Virus record (IMG/VR): IMGVR_UViG_3300030012_001430
Span: 1-64,000 of that record
From: a virus
Strand: one strand, 5' to 3'
DNA: 64,000 nt
The notes under the pieces are model-generated. The model saw only the letters and a program-made list of their open reading frames with translations. It did not search any database and was not told where the DNA came from. A program made the position numbers and the translations under genes. Positions 7,362 through 15,357 of this stretch are shown one piece after another (position 1 is the first letter of the stretch; every line of letters begins with the position of its first letter).

Positions 7362-7951
7362 ATGTTCAACACCATCATGTCTTTGACATCGTTGTTGTCG
7401 TTGAACCACTTCTGTATCCATTGTGCTGCTGTTGCAGCAATTACAATATTCATGCAATCAATATCTCTAGCAGTGCCATCCCAAGATTGTGCCTGACATG
7501 AAAATGACCCTTCAGCACCTTCTCCAAGACTTTTCATCGAGGGGTCAGCGAGATAAGAAAGCAATAGGGCATTTCGACCCTGCGCCCGTAAATCTAGCCA
7601 CTTCAACTTAGCATCTGCACCAAACCCCTGCTGATACAATAAACGCCTCACAGCAAGGTTATCTGCACAGCAAACCACCAAGTTGTAGCCCTGTAACTGC
7701 TTTGCTGTTAGAACCTTGAAAGGCTCATCGTTAACTGTGCCACGAAAGGATGTGTCCCATATCCTGTCTGCTAGAACACCTGCTTTGTTCTCTCCTATAT
7801 CACTAACAGTGAAGTTCTGATATCCGATGTTCTTCCTCTCAACACCATCATCATCAAACACTGTTATTCTATATCCTAGTCTTTGGAGGAATTGTGTTAG
7901 GAAACTACCAATTCCACCTGCTCCAATTATCATTATTCTTCTATTCATCAT
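7358..7951 (-). CDS. E1-like ThiF/MoeB/UBA adenylating enzyme
   Basis: A 197-residue Rossmann protein. Key features: GAGGIG at residues 10-15 (nucleotide loop), acidic DDD at 33-35, N41 and Q45 of the E-R-x-N-x-x-x-Q segment, K56, and the adenylation aspartate in CCADN (D97). These are the ATP-binding elements of ThiF, MoeB and ubiquitin E1 enzymes, which adenylate the C-terminal glycine of a ubiquitin-like protein. Candidate catalytic cysteines lie in GSFSCQA and DIDCMN in the C-terminal third. The protein is shorter than MoeB (about 250). ATG 7951 is chosen: GGTGAT precedes it. The substrate is probably the GG-ending Ubl at 12515-12721. Confidence 0.85.
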   Translation of the reverse strand: MMNRRIMIIGAGGIGSFLTQFLQRLGYRITVFDDDGVERKNIGYQNFTVSDIGENKAGVLADRIWDTSFRGTVNDEPFKVLTAKQLQGYNLVVCCADNLAVRRLLYQQGFGADAKLKWLDLRAQGRNALLLSYLADPSMKSLGEGAEGSFSCQAQSWDGTARDIDCMNIVIAATAAQWIQKWFNDNNDVKDMMVLNI

Positions 7952-8183
7952 TTTTATCACCTATATCTATTACATTGTTGTCTATCTGTTGTTGTTGATA
8001 GTGATGCCATGCATCTACTATCTCGTTTGTTATTCCATCCATTGTCGCACCGACAACGCTGATTGCGTCTTCTAACACAGTTCTTCTGACAACGTTCTTC
8101 AACTGTGGTAGATTCTCATACTCTTCAATGAACTTACTGAAGTGGTATTGCATTCTCTTTAATGTCTCAATCAGTTCTTCCAT
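7941..8183 (-). CDS. Small helical protein, 80 residues
   Basis: The protein from ATG 8183 is almost wholly helical (MEELIETLKRMQYHFSKFIE) and ends in a Gln/Asp/Asn-rich tail. The start lies just after the TFB stop (8185), whereas the longer frame overlaps TFB and is rejected. The tail overlaps the E1-like gene start region and carries its GGTGAT ribosome binding site. No function recognised. Confidence 0.6.
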   Translation of the reverse strand: MEELIETLKRMQYHFSKFIEEYENLPQLKNVVRRTVLEDAISVVGATMDGITNEIVDAWHHYQQQQIDNNVIDIGDKNDE

Positions 8184-8184
8184 C

Positions 8185-9087
8185 TTAATACGCTCCTGAT
8201 GTGAAATCAGACACAGATAGGCTGTATAGGTCTTCTTTCGATAGACCAAACATATTCTGCATCTCTCTCACCTGTTCTCTCAACCCCATTGCTGATGTTG
8301 TGTTACCCGAAGCCTTCACTAGACTTTCTTGAGTTACTCTGTATTTTCTCTGCATTCTTCCTGCAACCCACAATCCAGCAACAACCTTGTTCGGTGAGAA
8401 TCTCAAATGCTGCTCTTGATAGAAAGTCTCCAAGAACTGAATCATGCTCATCGCTTCCATTCGATATCCTGTGGGCATCTCATCCAACCTATCCAAGATG
8501 GATGATGCCATAGTCATCGCATTCTCCTGTGTGAAGACATACGACTTTCTGAAATGCCTCGCTACTCTCTTACCCCAACGTGAGATATACTTCCTCTCAA
8601 CCATCGAGTATCTACTATGCTCTCTTATGTTCATAGGCACTTTACTTTCCTTCAATATGAAGAAGGTCAAGGCTGCTGCTCTATGTTCGACAGAAGCACC
8701 TCTGAACACATGCTCGTTATTGAGCGAACGAAGATACTCCTCTACCTTCTTCTTGATAGAGGAACTAACTTGATAGTTAGATAGAATCATCTGAGACAAA
8801 ACAATAGTTCTGTTATCTGCCTCAGATAATGCAGAGGCATACATGTTGTGCTTCTTCATCCTAACCATCTGATTGTGATTGTAGTTGGATTTGGTCTCCA
8901 TGATTAGAGAACCCAACCTGTTTGTCGGTTCGTGTGTATGATTACCATCCTTTAGTATTGATGTGGTTTCCTCAAACGGTCTGATGACCTGAACCAAACC
9001 ACAACTGTTGCATACGTTCTCACCCAATACATCATCGAAGAAACTATCATGTTCACCACATTCGGGACAAGCCATGACTATCTCCAT
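8185..9087 (-). CDS. tfb: Archaeal transcription initiation factor B (TFB)
   Basis: TFB bridges the TATA-binding protein and RNA polymerase at archaeal promoters. The protein is full length (300 residues). The N-terminal zinc ribbon is CPECG (near residue 7) and CNSCG (near 27), followed by a B-finger-like linker and two cyclin-fold repeats from about residue 100; SEADNRTIVLSQMILSN and the KVVAGLWVAGRM segment are typical. The 9087 ATG has GGAGG upstream; ATG 9075 is an alternative. A viral TFB could redirect host polymerase to viral promoters, together with the PC4-like protein. Confidence 0.92.
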   Translation of the reverse strand: MEIVMACPECGEHDSFFDDVLGENVCNSCGLVQVIRPFEETTSILKDGNHTHEPTNRLGSLIMETKSNYNHNQMVRMKKHNMYASALSEADNRTIVLSQMILSNYQVSSSIKKKVEEYLRSLNNEHVFRGASVEHRAAALTFFILKESKVPMNIREHSRYSMVERKYISRWGKRVARHFRKSYVFTQENAMTMASSILDRLDEMPTGYRMEAMSMIQFLETFYQEQHLRFSPNKVVAGLWVAGRMQRKYRVTQESLVKASGNTTSAMGLREQVREMQNMFGLSKEDLYSLSVSDFTSGAY

Positions 9088-10316
9088 GTTATGTCCTCCG
9101 TAAACCTAGCAGCACTTAACTTTGCAACGGGTATTCTGAAGTTCGTTTTCTTAACATCAGATAGAGTCCTGACAGCCTTCACAGCCACAGTATCATTGAA
9201 GACAAGTGTTGCTCTCGTTGATATTTGGTCTCCAACCACATTCTTTCCATTGACATCATCGACACAGAACGGTCCTTGAACATCAGTAAGAGAGTTGAAG
9301 AATACCAACTTACATCTCTGAGTTCCTGATTGGTTGTTATTAGGATAACACAACCAATCTCCTAACTGACCTTTGATATGCATAGCAAAATGGTACTTTT
9401 GTGATTTCCCTTCTAGTTTTAGATTGGAAAAAGGTGCTTTTCTCAAATCAACCAGTGTATATTGGGATTTCTTATCCATGTCTTGCAACAAGGTGAACGC
9501 TCTCTCTTCCACAATCCAATCAGTTCTGTTCTGCATCAACCATGCTTTCATCAAACTCTCTTCAGATTCACTGGCATGAGTGCCAAACATATTGAACCAC
9601 AGATTAGAAGGACTAATGTTAGCCCATTTCTTTGACCTGTTTGCCTTGTTCCTGTAACAATCAATGAATGTATTCGCTTCATCGATAGGTAGTGAACCCC
9701 AAATGTTCTTGGATATCTCAAATGCTACTTCATCCCTGCTGATTAGATTGGTGTTAATCTTAACATTGTATTGAGTGCCTTCAGAGAATAACCAATACGG
9801 CGACCTGTTCTGCAATGCATACAGTATGTTTGCTGAATAAGTAACGTTCCTATCGATATATGCATCCATTGCCTCTGCACATCTAGTCATCGAACCATAG
9901 CCGATAATCTTAGCAAGAGCCATACAGACATCGACTTGATTCTTCTTTACACCATTCATGAAGATGGTGCTACCAGTCTTTCTCAGTATGACTGAAGACT
10001 CACCATTTGGATATCGGAATGTTATCCATGTTCTCTCATCTGATTTGCTGTTAGGAGTAGTCCTAACGAATATATCATACATGTTCTTCGCAAATACATT
10101 CCAATAAGTGTTCTCATGGAACTTCTTCTTCGTTAAGTCTCTGCTAGTAAGTCTGATGAATACTTCACCAAACCTGTTAGTTCCCCTGTTAGTGAGCAAG
10201 TGATGATACCTGTTCGTCTTACAAAGGAATGAACTGGTAGCGTTATCTCTTTCTCTATCGCTTCTTATTCTTGGTAGTTCCATTTTTATTTTCATTTTCA
10301 TCACCATTTCTTTCAT
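9078..10316 (-). CDS. Unknown 412-residue early protein
   Basis: A large soluble protein without any motif I can name. It is rich in Asn, Lys and aromatic residues (NTYWNVFAKNMYDIFV, SPYWLFSEGTQYNVKI). Size and position between TFB and ribonucleotide reductase suggest an early nucleic-acid or host-takeover role. Several in-frame ATGs (10316, 10295, 10283) are possible starts; GGTGAT lies before 10295. It overlaps the next gene and TFB slightly. Confidence 0.7.
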   Translation of the reverse strand: MKEMVMKMKIKMELPRIRSDRERDNATSSFLCKTNRYHHLLTNRGTNRFGEVFIRLTSRDLTKKKFHENTYWNVFAKNMYDIFVRTTPNSKSDERTWITFRYPNGESSVILRKTGSTIFMNGVKKNQVDVCMALAKIIGYGSMTRCAEAMDAYIDRNVTYSANILYALQNRSPYWLFSEGTQYNVKINTNLISRDEVAFEISKNIWGSLPIDEANTFIDCYRNKANRSKKWANISPSNLWFNMFGTHASESEESLMKAWLMQNRTDWIVEERAFTLLQDMDKKSQYTLVDLRKAPFSNLKLEGKSQKYHFAMHIKGQLGDWLCYPNNNQSGTQRCKLVFFNSLTDVQGPFCVDDVNGKNVVGDQISTRATLVFNDTVAVKAVRTLSDVKKTNFRIPVAKLSAARFTEDITWR

Positions 10317-10539
10317 AGTATAGTTTCTTATTATACAGGGTATCTAATTCTCCTGTCGATAAATCGGTGTAACCTAACCGAATGTAATATCTTATTCTGT
10401 TGAGAACTAGGGTTGATGGATATTTCCTTCCATCTTCCCTAGTCCTCTTGTATAGATTAGATAGAGACTCCTTAGCACCAGCGTTTGTCATCCTATCGAT
10501 GACCTCGCTTTCTATTGCTAGGACTTGTTCTCTATTCAT
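10255..10539 (-). CDS. Small basic helical protein, 94 residues
   Basis: A charged helical protein (EQVLAIESEVIDRMTNAGA, LSNLYKRTRED) with a very polar Asn/Lys tail. It starts at ATG 10539 overlapping the ribonucleotide reductase stop by four bases. The GYTDLSTGELDTLY segment could be a UBA-like or HTH turn, but no family is recognised. Confidence 0.6.
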   Translation of the reverse strand: MNREQVLAIESEVIDRMTNAGAKESLSNLYKRTREDGRKYPSTLVLNRIRYYIRLGYTDLSTGELDTLYNKKLYYERNGDENENKNGTTKNKKR

Positions 10540-12425
10540 ATCTCACAGACTCCACCTGCACAAGCAAGTTCTCCTTGCAAGTCGGTGTTGTCCTCTAACT
10601 CAACAACTTCAGTCAAATCAATCTCAGTCAGAAGTTTGAGCATAGTTTCGTATTGCTTCTTGCTTATCGGTTCGTGTGGTGCTTGCTTGTAGACACCACC
10701 ATCGAACGGTAGAACAGATAGACCATTGTAGAAGTCTCTGTTCTTCCACATCCAGTTTCTCACATCATCCCATTCATCCTCACGGATGTTGACAGTTGCA
10801 GAAACGTTGTGAGTGTTGACACCTCTGTTGTGTCCTGTTACAACCCAATCAACAGATACTCTCTTCACTCTCTCCAACATCTCCAATGCTGATTCCTCTC
10901 TTGTTATTGAAGTTCCATCAGGAGTCTTCTGTGGTATTGAGATGATTGCCTGATTAGGATTGTGATAGTCATCCTCAACCAAGTCGGGGAACTTCGTTAT
11001 CAGATAGTTGTAGATTGATTCCGTCTTCAACACTCTGATTCTCCTGATGTAGTATTCAGACCACCAAGCGTGAATGCCTGATGATGTTCCCATAACTAGA
11101 CTGGTTGTTCCAGCAGGTTTGACACAAGTGATTCTTGCTGCTGTGTTAATGCCCAACGCATTAGCGAAGAACTCATTCGTGCTTCTTGCTTTGTTAGCAG
11201 CAGACTCCATATCTAAATCTAGAACTCTACCACTTGCTATTCCAGTCATTGATACACCGAGTAGTGCATCTTTCTCAGATGTCTTCTTCCATACTTCTCT
11301 GAGGTAATGGAAGTCAGTGTAGGATGCTTGCAGTGTTCCTAAGAACGTTGCATGTTCTACTCTCTTGTTAAGGTCAGACTGACTACTTACATCTGACACA
11401 TTCACTTCTGTCAAGTTGCAGAACTGATATGGTCGAAGTGCTATCTCACAACAAGGGTTAGTTCCCCAATCCTTATCGTTGCTGAAATAGAATCCGGGTT
11501 CACCTGAACCTGAGTCTTGAACCCTCTTCCATAGATTGTTGAAGAAGTCCCTCTTGATTCTGTGTCGTAGTAGAACTACTGAGTTGTTTGCTCTTGCTCT
11601 CTGTGGGTTCTTCTCCCAAAAGTGTCCTGACTTCGATGTTATCATGTCATCGTCATCAGCACTGAACAAACTGATTAGTGCTGCTCTGCGAATACCACCT
11701 GCTAACACTGCATCTGCGATGTAGCAAACGATATCGTGTGCTTCTAGTGTAGTTAGTTTGTCGCCGTTGTTCTTGTTAGCGAGAATACCCTCGACCTTCA
11801 CTAGACATTCCTTCAGAGGTTGTGGGCCGGGTGCTTTTCCTCCACTGGTTTTCAGTGGGCTTCCCTTTGGCCTGACATCTGAATAGTCGAACCTGACTGT
11901 CGTTGCTCTCTTACCAATATAAGACTCAAACAGAACCTTGACTGCATCTGCCCATCCTTCGATGGAATCAGCAACTAGATGTCTGTAAGTTCTCTTTGGA
12001 TTAGGCAATCTAATCTCAGGCAACTGGTCTACATGATGTCTTTGCACCGAGTAGCCAACGCCTGTTCCTCCTAGTAATAGGAACATTGCCTCTGAAAACG
12101 ACAGGTAATGGTCGATAGGCATGTATGCACAATTGTATACTCTGTTTGGTGAGAGTTCAATCGGCTTACCTGCAAACTGCATCGACCTCATCGAAGGTAG
12201 TATCTTCTTTGGGATAACATAGTTATCATAAGTGTCGTGAATCTTCTCGTAGATTGTTTGTTTTGTTTCTTCGGGTAGGTCTCTCTTTCTGATTGAGTCC
12301 AAATGCATCTGTCTGTTTCTCTGACAAATCTCTTCCCAAGTTTCCTTTCGCTGGTCTGCTTCTTTCCACTTTGCATACTTCATATGCACAGTGATATCTG
12401 ATAGTATCTCTTGTTGTATTTCCAT
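10536..12425 (-). CDS. nrdJ: Class II (adenosylcobalamin-dependent) ribonucleoside-triphosphate reductase
   Basis: This makes deoxynucleotides for viral DNA synthesis. The sequence resembles the monomeric Lactobacillus-type enzyme: YNCAYMPID carries the first active-site cysteine, NPCCEIALRPYQFCNLTEVN holds the thiyl-radical cysteine and its Asn/Glu partners, VKPAGTTSLVMGTSSG is the phosphate-binding region, and the C-terminus CAGGVCEI is the re-reducing cysteine pair. Length is 629 against about 740 residues, so it is a compact form. Being B12-dependent, it needs host or environmental cobalamin but no oxygen. AAGGAGAT precedes the ATG; a terminator hairpin separates it from the Ubl gene upstream. 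Confidence 0.92.
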   Translation of the reverse strand: MEIQQEILSDITVHMKYAKWKEADQRKETWEEICQRNRQMHLDSIRKRDLPEETKQTIYEKIHDTYDNYVIPKKILPSMRSMQFAGKPIELSPNRVYNCAYMPIDHYLSFSEAMFLLLGGTGVGYSVQRHHVDQLPEIRLPNPKRTYRHLVADSIEGWADAVKVLFESYIGKRATTVRFDYSDVRPKGSPLKTSGGKAPGPQPLKECLVKVEGILANKNNGDKLTTLEAHDIVCYIADAVLAGGIRRAALISLFSADDDDMITSKSGHFWEKNPQRARANNSVVLLRHRIKRDFFNNLWKRVQDSGSGEPGFYFSNDKDWGTNPCCEIALRPYQFCNLTEVNVSDVSSQSDLNKRVEHATFLGTLQASYTDFHYLREVWKKTSEKDALLGVSMTGIASGRVLDLDMESAANKARSTNEFFANALGINTAARITCVKPAGTTSLVMGTSSGIHAWWSEYYIRRIRVLKTESIYNYLITKFPDLVEDDYHNPNQAIISIPQKTPDGTSITREESALEMLERVKRVSVDWVVTGHNRGVNTHNVSATVNIREDEWDDVRNWMWKNRDFYNGLSVLPFDGGVYKQAPHEPISKKQYETMLKLLTEIDLTEVVELEDNTDLQGELACAGGVCEI

Positions 12426-12447
12426 AAATTCATCTCCTTATTGAGTT

Positions 12448-12473
12448 AAAAAAAGAAGGGCGTTGCACCCTTC
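12448..12473 (-). terminator. Hairpin plus poly-T terminator between Ubl and ribonucleotide reductase genes
   Basis: On the minus strand a perfect GAAGGG/CCCTTC stem with a seven-base loop is followed directly by seven T residues. It lies after the Ubl gene and before the reductase ribosome binding site. It would limit read-through from the upstream genes, so the reductase probably has its own promoter or receives attenuated transcription. Confidence 0.75.
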
Positions 12474-12514
12474 CGGCAGTCAAACTACTACTGCTAAGAC
12501 TATCTAAAACCGAT

Positions 12515-12721
12515 TTAACAGCCGCCTACGACTTGTTCCATCAGTTTAACTTCATTGACTGAATCCCAGTCAACATCAGGTATTCTTTCCTCGCTGACCA
12601 TTACATCGTCAACTACTACCCAATGTGTCGGATGGTCATTTATCTGCTCCATCAGACCTGCTAGGTTCACTTCCATTTCCGTGTGTCCACTGTCATCTTG
12701 TATTATCAATTTCATTTTCAT
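12515..12721 (-). CDS. ThiS/MoaD-like ubiquitin-fold protein ending in Gly-Gly-Cys
   Basis: A 68-residue protein with the order of a ThiS/MoaD beta-grasp: strand 1 KMKLIIQDDSG, strand 2 TEMEVN, helix LAGLMEQIND, strands HWVVVDDVMVSEERI, then DSVNEVKLMEQVVGGC. ThiS-family proteins end with a strand like DEVEIVxxVxGG, whose terminal glycine is adenylated by an E1-like enzyme. Here GG occupies residues 66-67 and one Cys follows, so a proteolytic step would be needed to expose the glycine, a job suited to the JAMM protease at 5684-6253. GGAGG precedes the start. It may act as a protein modifier (SAMP-like) or a sulfur carrier. Confidence 0.8.
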   Translation of the reverse strand: MKMKLIIQDDSGHTEMEVNLAGLMEQINDHPTHWVVVDDVMVSEERIPDVDWDSVNEVKLMEQVVGGC

Positions 12722-12752
12722 TTTCCTCCATTTTGTTTTCTTTCGTTTTTAT

Positions 12753-12953
12753 TTAGTCGCCATTCAAAGCCCGGATTCTACCGGACAGAATAGCGATTGT
12801 CTTTTCATACTCCTTGGTGAGTGCAATGTGGTTGTTTGCCACCTGCATCACCTGTTGTAGTTGATTAGTGAGTTCTGCAATCCTTGCATCCTTCTCATCA
12901 ACCACAGGCATTTCTTCTTCTTTCTTTTCTTTCTTTTCATTTTTCTTTGTCAT
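12753..12953 (-). CDS. Small coiled-coil protein, 66 residues
   Basis: A lysine/glutamate-rich N-terminus (about 15 residues) followed by a single heptad-patterned helix (DARIAELTNQLQQVMQVANN, then TKEYEKTIAILSGRI). Probably an oligomerising coiled coil. It overlaps the upstream gene by four bases (12950-12953). No function recognised. Confidence 0.65.
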   Translation of the reverse strand: MTKKNEKKEKKEEEMPVVDEKDARIAELTNQLQQVMQVANNHIALTKEYEKTIAILSGRIRALNGD

Positions 12954-14110
12954 TTTATTACCTCCTTGTGTTCATCAATCAACTTAGAGACTTGCCCCTT
13001 TGTTAACTCCTCAGTATTACCTTCGTAGCCCAATGACCGCAGGTAATTCACCTGACGTTCAGTTGGCTTATCATTGTAGCGACTGATTATGGTCTTCAAC
13101 TTAGTAACTTGCCGTGGTGACAGGTCTCTTCGTCTGATTACTCGACTCTCCATGTCAGTCAAGAATCGCTTCTCCCACTGATTGATTCCCATTTCAGGAT
13201 TAAACACTGGAATGTCAAAGTATTCACAGGCATCATGGAACTCATGCTCTTTCTTCTCACGAAGCACACTGTTCCTGATTGCTATCTGCTTTCGATATTC
13301 CTCGTTCTTCAACTGCTGAGTCTCGATAGCCTCATCCTCTGCTGCTACCGTAGCCCTGTGTCTATCAATCAACATGTGAAAGATGTCCATGTCAGTAATC
13401 AGTTTCTCATTGGGATAACCCCTAGTGTGAATCTGAGCCTTCGGATTATCAGGATGATTCCATCGCCAAACGATAGAAGCCATCTCGTAGTCCATTGAAC
13501 CCGGTCTTCCACTACCCTTCTTGCGTATCTTGGTCTCGTCTATCGTGACACCTAGAGATTGGTCATACACCTTCCTGCCTGACCTACGAACATTGACTCT
13601 CAAATCCAACTCCTTGATTTCGTTGAACGTTCTCTCAAAGTCCTCTCCATTGTGTCTCCACCAAGCATCCTTGATTAGTGCTGAGACTCTGACATCAATC
13701 CATTCCTGAATCATGTCTTCTGTAATTGCTTCAGGGTTGATACCTGTCTCTTCTACGATTGCTCTCAGAATCATGTAGGAGTTAATGTGGTCTGAACCAA
13801 CACACTCTCTAACATCAGTCTCAGTGTTGTGTATCTCGAAATGATATACGATGTGATGCTCACACAGGCACTTGTTCGGGTGATTCTCTGCCCATGCAGG
13901 TCTTGGCGTTCCAATCCCTTGCCACCAAACTTCTCCTGTTGCAATCCACTCATGCTTCGCATCATCGTAGTTGTCAGCAACTGAAAGAGCAGTCATGTTC
14001 TCTCTCAGTTTCTTATCCCATCTACCATTTCCTAATTCTCTCTTTGCTGTAACGTAGTCTTGTTTTTCCATTGTTAATTCTATTGCTTCTCTTGGTATAT
14101 CCATTTTCAT
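12950..14110 (-). CDS. Unknown protein with zinc motif and C-terminal SAP-like repeat
   Basis: A 386-residue protein. A central CLCEHHIVYHFEIHN...RECVGSDH segment (about residues 80-108) looks like a CxCxxH...CVGS zinc-type module seen in phage DNA-binding proteins. The C-terminus PTERQVNYLRSLGYEGN followed by LTKGQVSKLIDEH is a helix-turn-helix-like module that recurs in viral DNA-processing proteins. The middle is charged and helical. A DNA-binding or recombination accessory role is likely; no enzyme motif is seen. ATG 14110 overlaps the upstream TGA. Confidence 0.6.
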   Translation of the reverse strand: MKMDIPREAIELTMEKQDYVTAKRELGNGRWDKKLRENMTALSVADNYDDAKHEWIATGEVWWQGIGTPRPAWAENHPNKCLCEHHIVYHFEIHNTETDVRECVGSDHINSYMILRAIVEETGINPEAITEDMIQEWIDVRVSALIKDAWWRHNGEDFERTFNEIKELDLRVNVRRSGRKVYDQSLGVTIDETKIRKKGSGRPGSMDYEMASIVWRWNHPDNPKAQIHTRGYPNEKLITDMDIFHMLIDRHRATVAAEDEAIETQQLKNEEYRKQIAIRNSVLREKKEHEFHDACEYFDIPVFNPEMGINQWEKRFLTDMESRVIRRRDLSPRQVTKLKTIISRYNDKPTERQVNYLRSLGYEGNTEELTKGQVSKLIDEHKEVIK

Positions 14111-14226
14111 TCACCTACATACTCTTTCATGGAACATGCTTTGCAGTAAACACCTCTTCCAGTGTAGGACTTCCATAATACTCCCATCCTCCTGCATTTT
14201 GCACATCTTCCAATCTCTTTACTCAT
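14107..14226 (-). CDS. Zinc-ribbon miniprotein, 39 residues
   Basis: Starts at ATG 14226 and ends in an ATGA overlap with the next gene. The sequence has CAKC at residues 8-11 and CKAC at 28-31 around a short GVYC knuckle, a single treble-clef or ribbon. Preceded by a shared stop region of the upstream gene. Likely a nucleic-acid or protein adaptor; unresolved. Confidence 0.6.
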   Translation of the reverse strand: MSKEIGRCAKCRRMGVLWKSYTGRGVYCKACSMKEYVGE

Positions 14227-14464
14227 GTTCATCAGTTCTATCCATTAATTCATAACCTCTCTGTTCTACTAAGAAAGCAGAGAGTAGTTCGTTTATCTTG
14301 CCGAATAATGCTTCAGCACTTCCACCAATAGTCTTACGGTGTAGAGATAACCAAATCCTATGTTCTGCATTCAGCACAACCTTCGGGAAATCATTCTCAT
14401 CCATCGTTATGATTATCGGTGGCATTGTTGGGTCATTCACTAGTCTAAATTCTACTATATCCAT
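14219..14464 (-). CDS. Unknown small protein, 81 residues
   Basis: N-terminal strands (MDIVEFRLVNDPTMPPIIIT) then a helical C-terminal half (EALFGKINELLSAFLVEQRG). No family recognised. The stop lies just before the start of the zinc-ribbon miniprotein. Context gives no more than membership of the early operon. Confidence 0.55.
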   Translation of the reverse strand: MDIVEFRLVNDPTMPPIIITMDENDFPKVVLNAEHRIWLSLHRKTIGGSAEALFGKINELLSAFLVEQRGYELMDRTDEHE

Positions 14465-14470
14465 CGTTCA

Positions 14471-14650
14471 TCACCACTCATAGCCTTGTCTTTCAGTCTC
14501 TTCTAGCATTCGCAGAGACTTATCATGACCAGCCCTCAAATACACTCTTCGCCAGTGTGCGGGGTCTTTCATGATGTCCGGCTTCTTGCCGAACACTGCG
14601 TCTTTCACATCTTTCATTTTTATTTTTATTATTTCCATTACTTCTTTCAT
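14471..14650 (-). CDS. Small basic protein, 59 residues
   Basis: Starts at ATG 14650, overlapping the upstream stop as ATGA. A basic N-terminus (MEIIKIKMKDVKDAVFGKK) precedes a helical part with WRRVYLRAGHDKSLRMLE. No motif recognised. Too short for standard cut-offs but supported by the coupled overlap and by codon composition like its neighbours. Confidence 0.55.
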   Translation of the reverse strand: MKEVMEIIKIKMKDVKDAVFGKKPDIMKDPAHWRRVYLRAGHDKSLRMLEETERQGYEW

Positions 14651-14940
14651 TTCTTATACCTCCCATTGAATTCGTCTTTGGGAATCAACGCTTGAAACAA
14701 ACCACCAATTGACTTGGCGATTGTCATCAAGATTCTTTCTACTTTCTTCTTCTTCAATATCTCTTCGTAGATACGTTCCTTTCTCAGAAGAAAGTTGATG
14801 CTTGGCGTTCCTGCCAAGTCTATGATACTCTCATATGTTTCACCATAATACATCCTAGTAACATCGAGAGTACAATTAGTCAAATCGTTATACTCATCTT
14901 CAAGGGCTTTCCGCCCCCATATTTTCATTATTATATTCAT
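14647..14940 (-). CDS. Unknown helical protein, about 97 residues
   Basis: A helical protein with a cluster of lysines (ILKKKKVERILMTIAKSIGG). ATG 14940 is chosen because GGTGA lies just upstream; ATG 14949 is possible. It overlaps the previous gene by about 40 bases. No family recognised; an amphipathic C-terminal helix (ERILMTIAKSIGGLFQALI) could touch a membrane. Confidence 0.5.
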   Translation of the reverse strand: MNIIMKIWGRKALEDEYNDLTNCTLDVTRMYYGETYESIIDLAGTPSINFLLRKERIYEEILKKKKVERILMTIAKSIGGLFQALIPKDEFNGRYKK

Positions 14941-15190
14941 ATTGTTCACCTTTGTTCTTATGCTTGAATCTCTTAATCATATCATTCAAGTTGTTCTTAG
15001 TTGTAGCAGTCATGAACTTCTGACCACCACGAAGGAATATCAGGATACTGAAGAACTTCTCAATGTGTTCATGTTCTCTGTTCCTGAATCTGTCCATCAA
15101 TGGGTCATCCTCATCCAACGGTCTCCAAGTGAATGCTTGCATCTCCTCGACAGAGACAATACCATTGGTAAATCGGATATATCCTTTCAT
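14900..15190 (-). CDS. Unknown protein, 96 residues
   Basis: N-terminal strands (KGYIRFTNGIVSVEEMQAF), an acidic loop, a helix with FFSILIFLRGGQKFMTAT and a basic Asn/Lys/Glu tail. No motif recognised. The start overlaps the upstream zinc protein by four bases. Confidence 0.55.
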   Translation of the reverse strand: MKGYIRFTNGIVSVEEMQAFTWRPLDEDDPLMDRFRNREHEHIEKFFSILIFLRGGQKFMTATTKNNLNDMIKRFKHKNKGEQYEYNNENMGAESP

Positions 15191-15357
15191 TCTTCTTCAA
15201 TTCCGTGTAATGCTAACCACTCACTGTAAGTCGGTTCGCACTGACACAGACAAGGGACAGGTTCTTTCTCCCCATCTGCGGTTTGTAAAACTGCCGTTCC
15301 AGTTCCATCACAAACACTGCAATCTTCCTTTCCTCTCATCACCTTAATTATTCTCAT
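15187..15357 (-). CDS. DnaJ-type zinc miniprotein, 56 residues
   Basis: ATG 15357 overlaps the upstream gene stop as ATGA. Cysteines lie in CSVCDGTG (residues 13-20) and CLCQC (36-40), the half-knuckle style of DnaJ zinc centres. The rest is short and acidic. Such proteins are frequent in tailed-virus early regions; the role is unknown. Confidence 0.6.
   Translation of the reverse strand: MRIIKVMRGKEDCSVCDGTGTAVLQTADGEKEPVPCLCQCEPTYSEWLALHGIEEE

Noticed and set aside
7358-7951. E1-like protein as ordinary host ThiF or MoeB for cofactor synthesis
   Set aside because: No thiamine or molybdopterin genes nearby and short length; a viral role is likelier, though sulfur transfer cannot be excluded.
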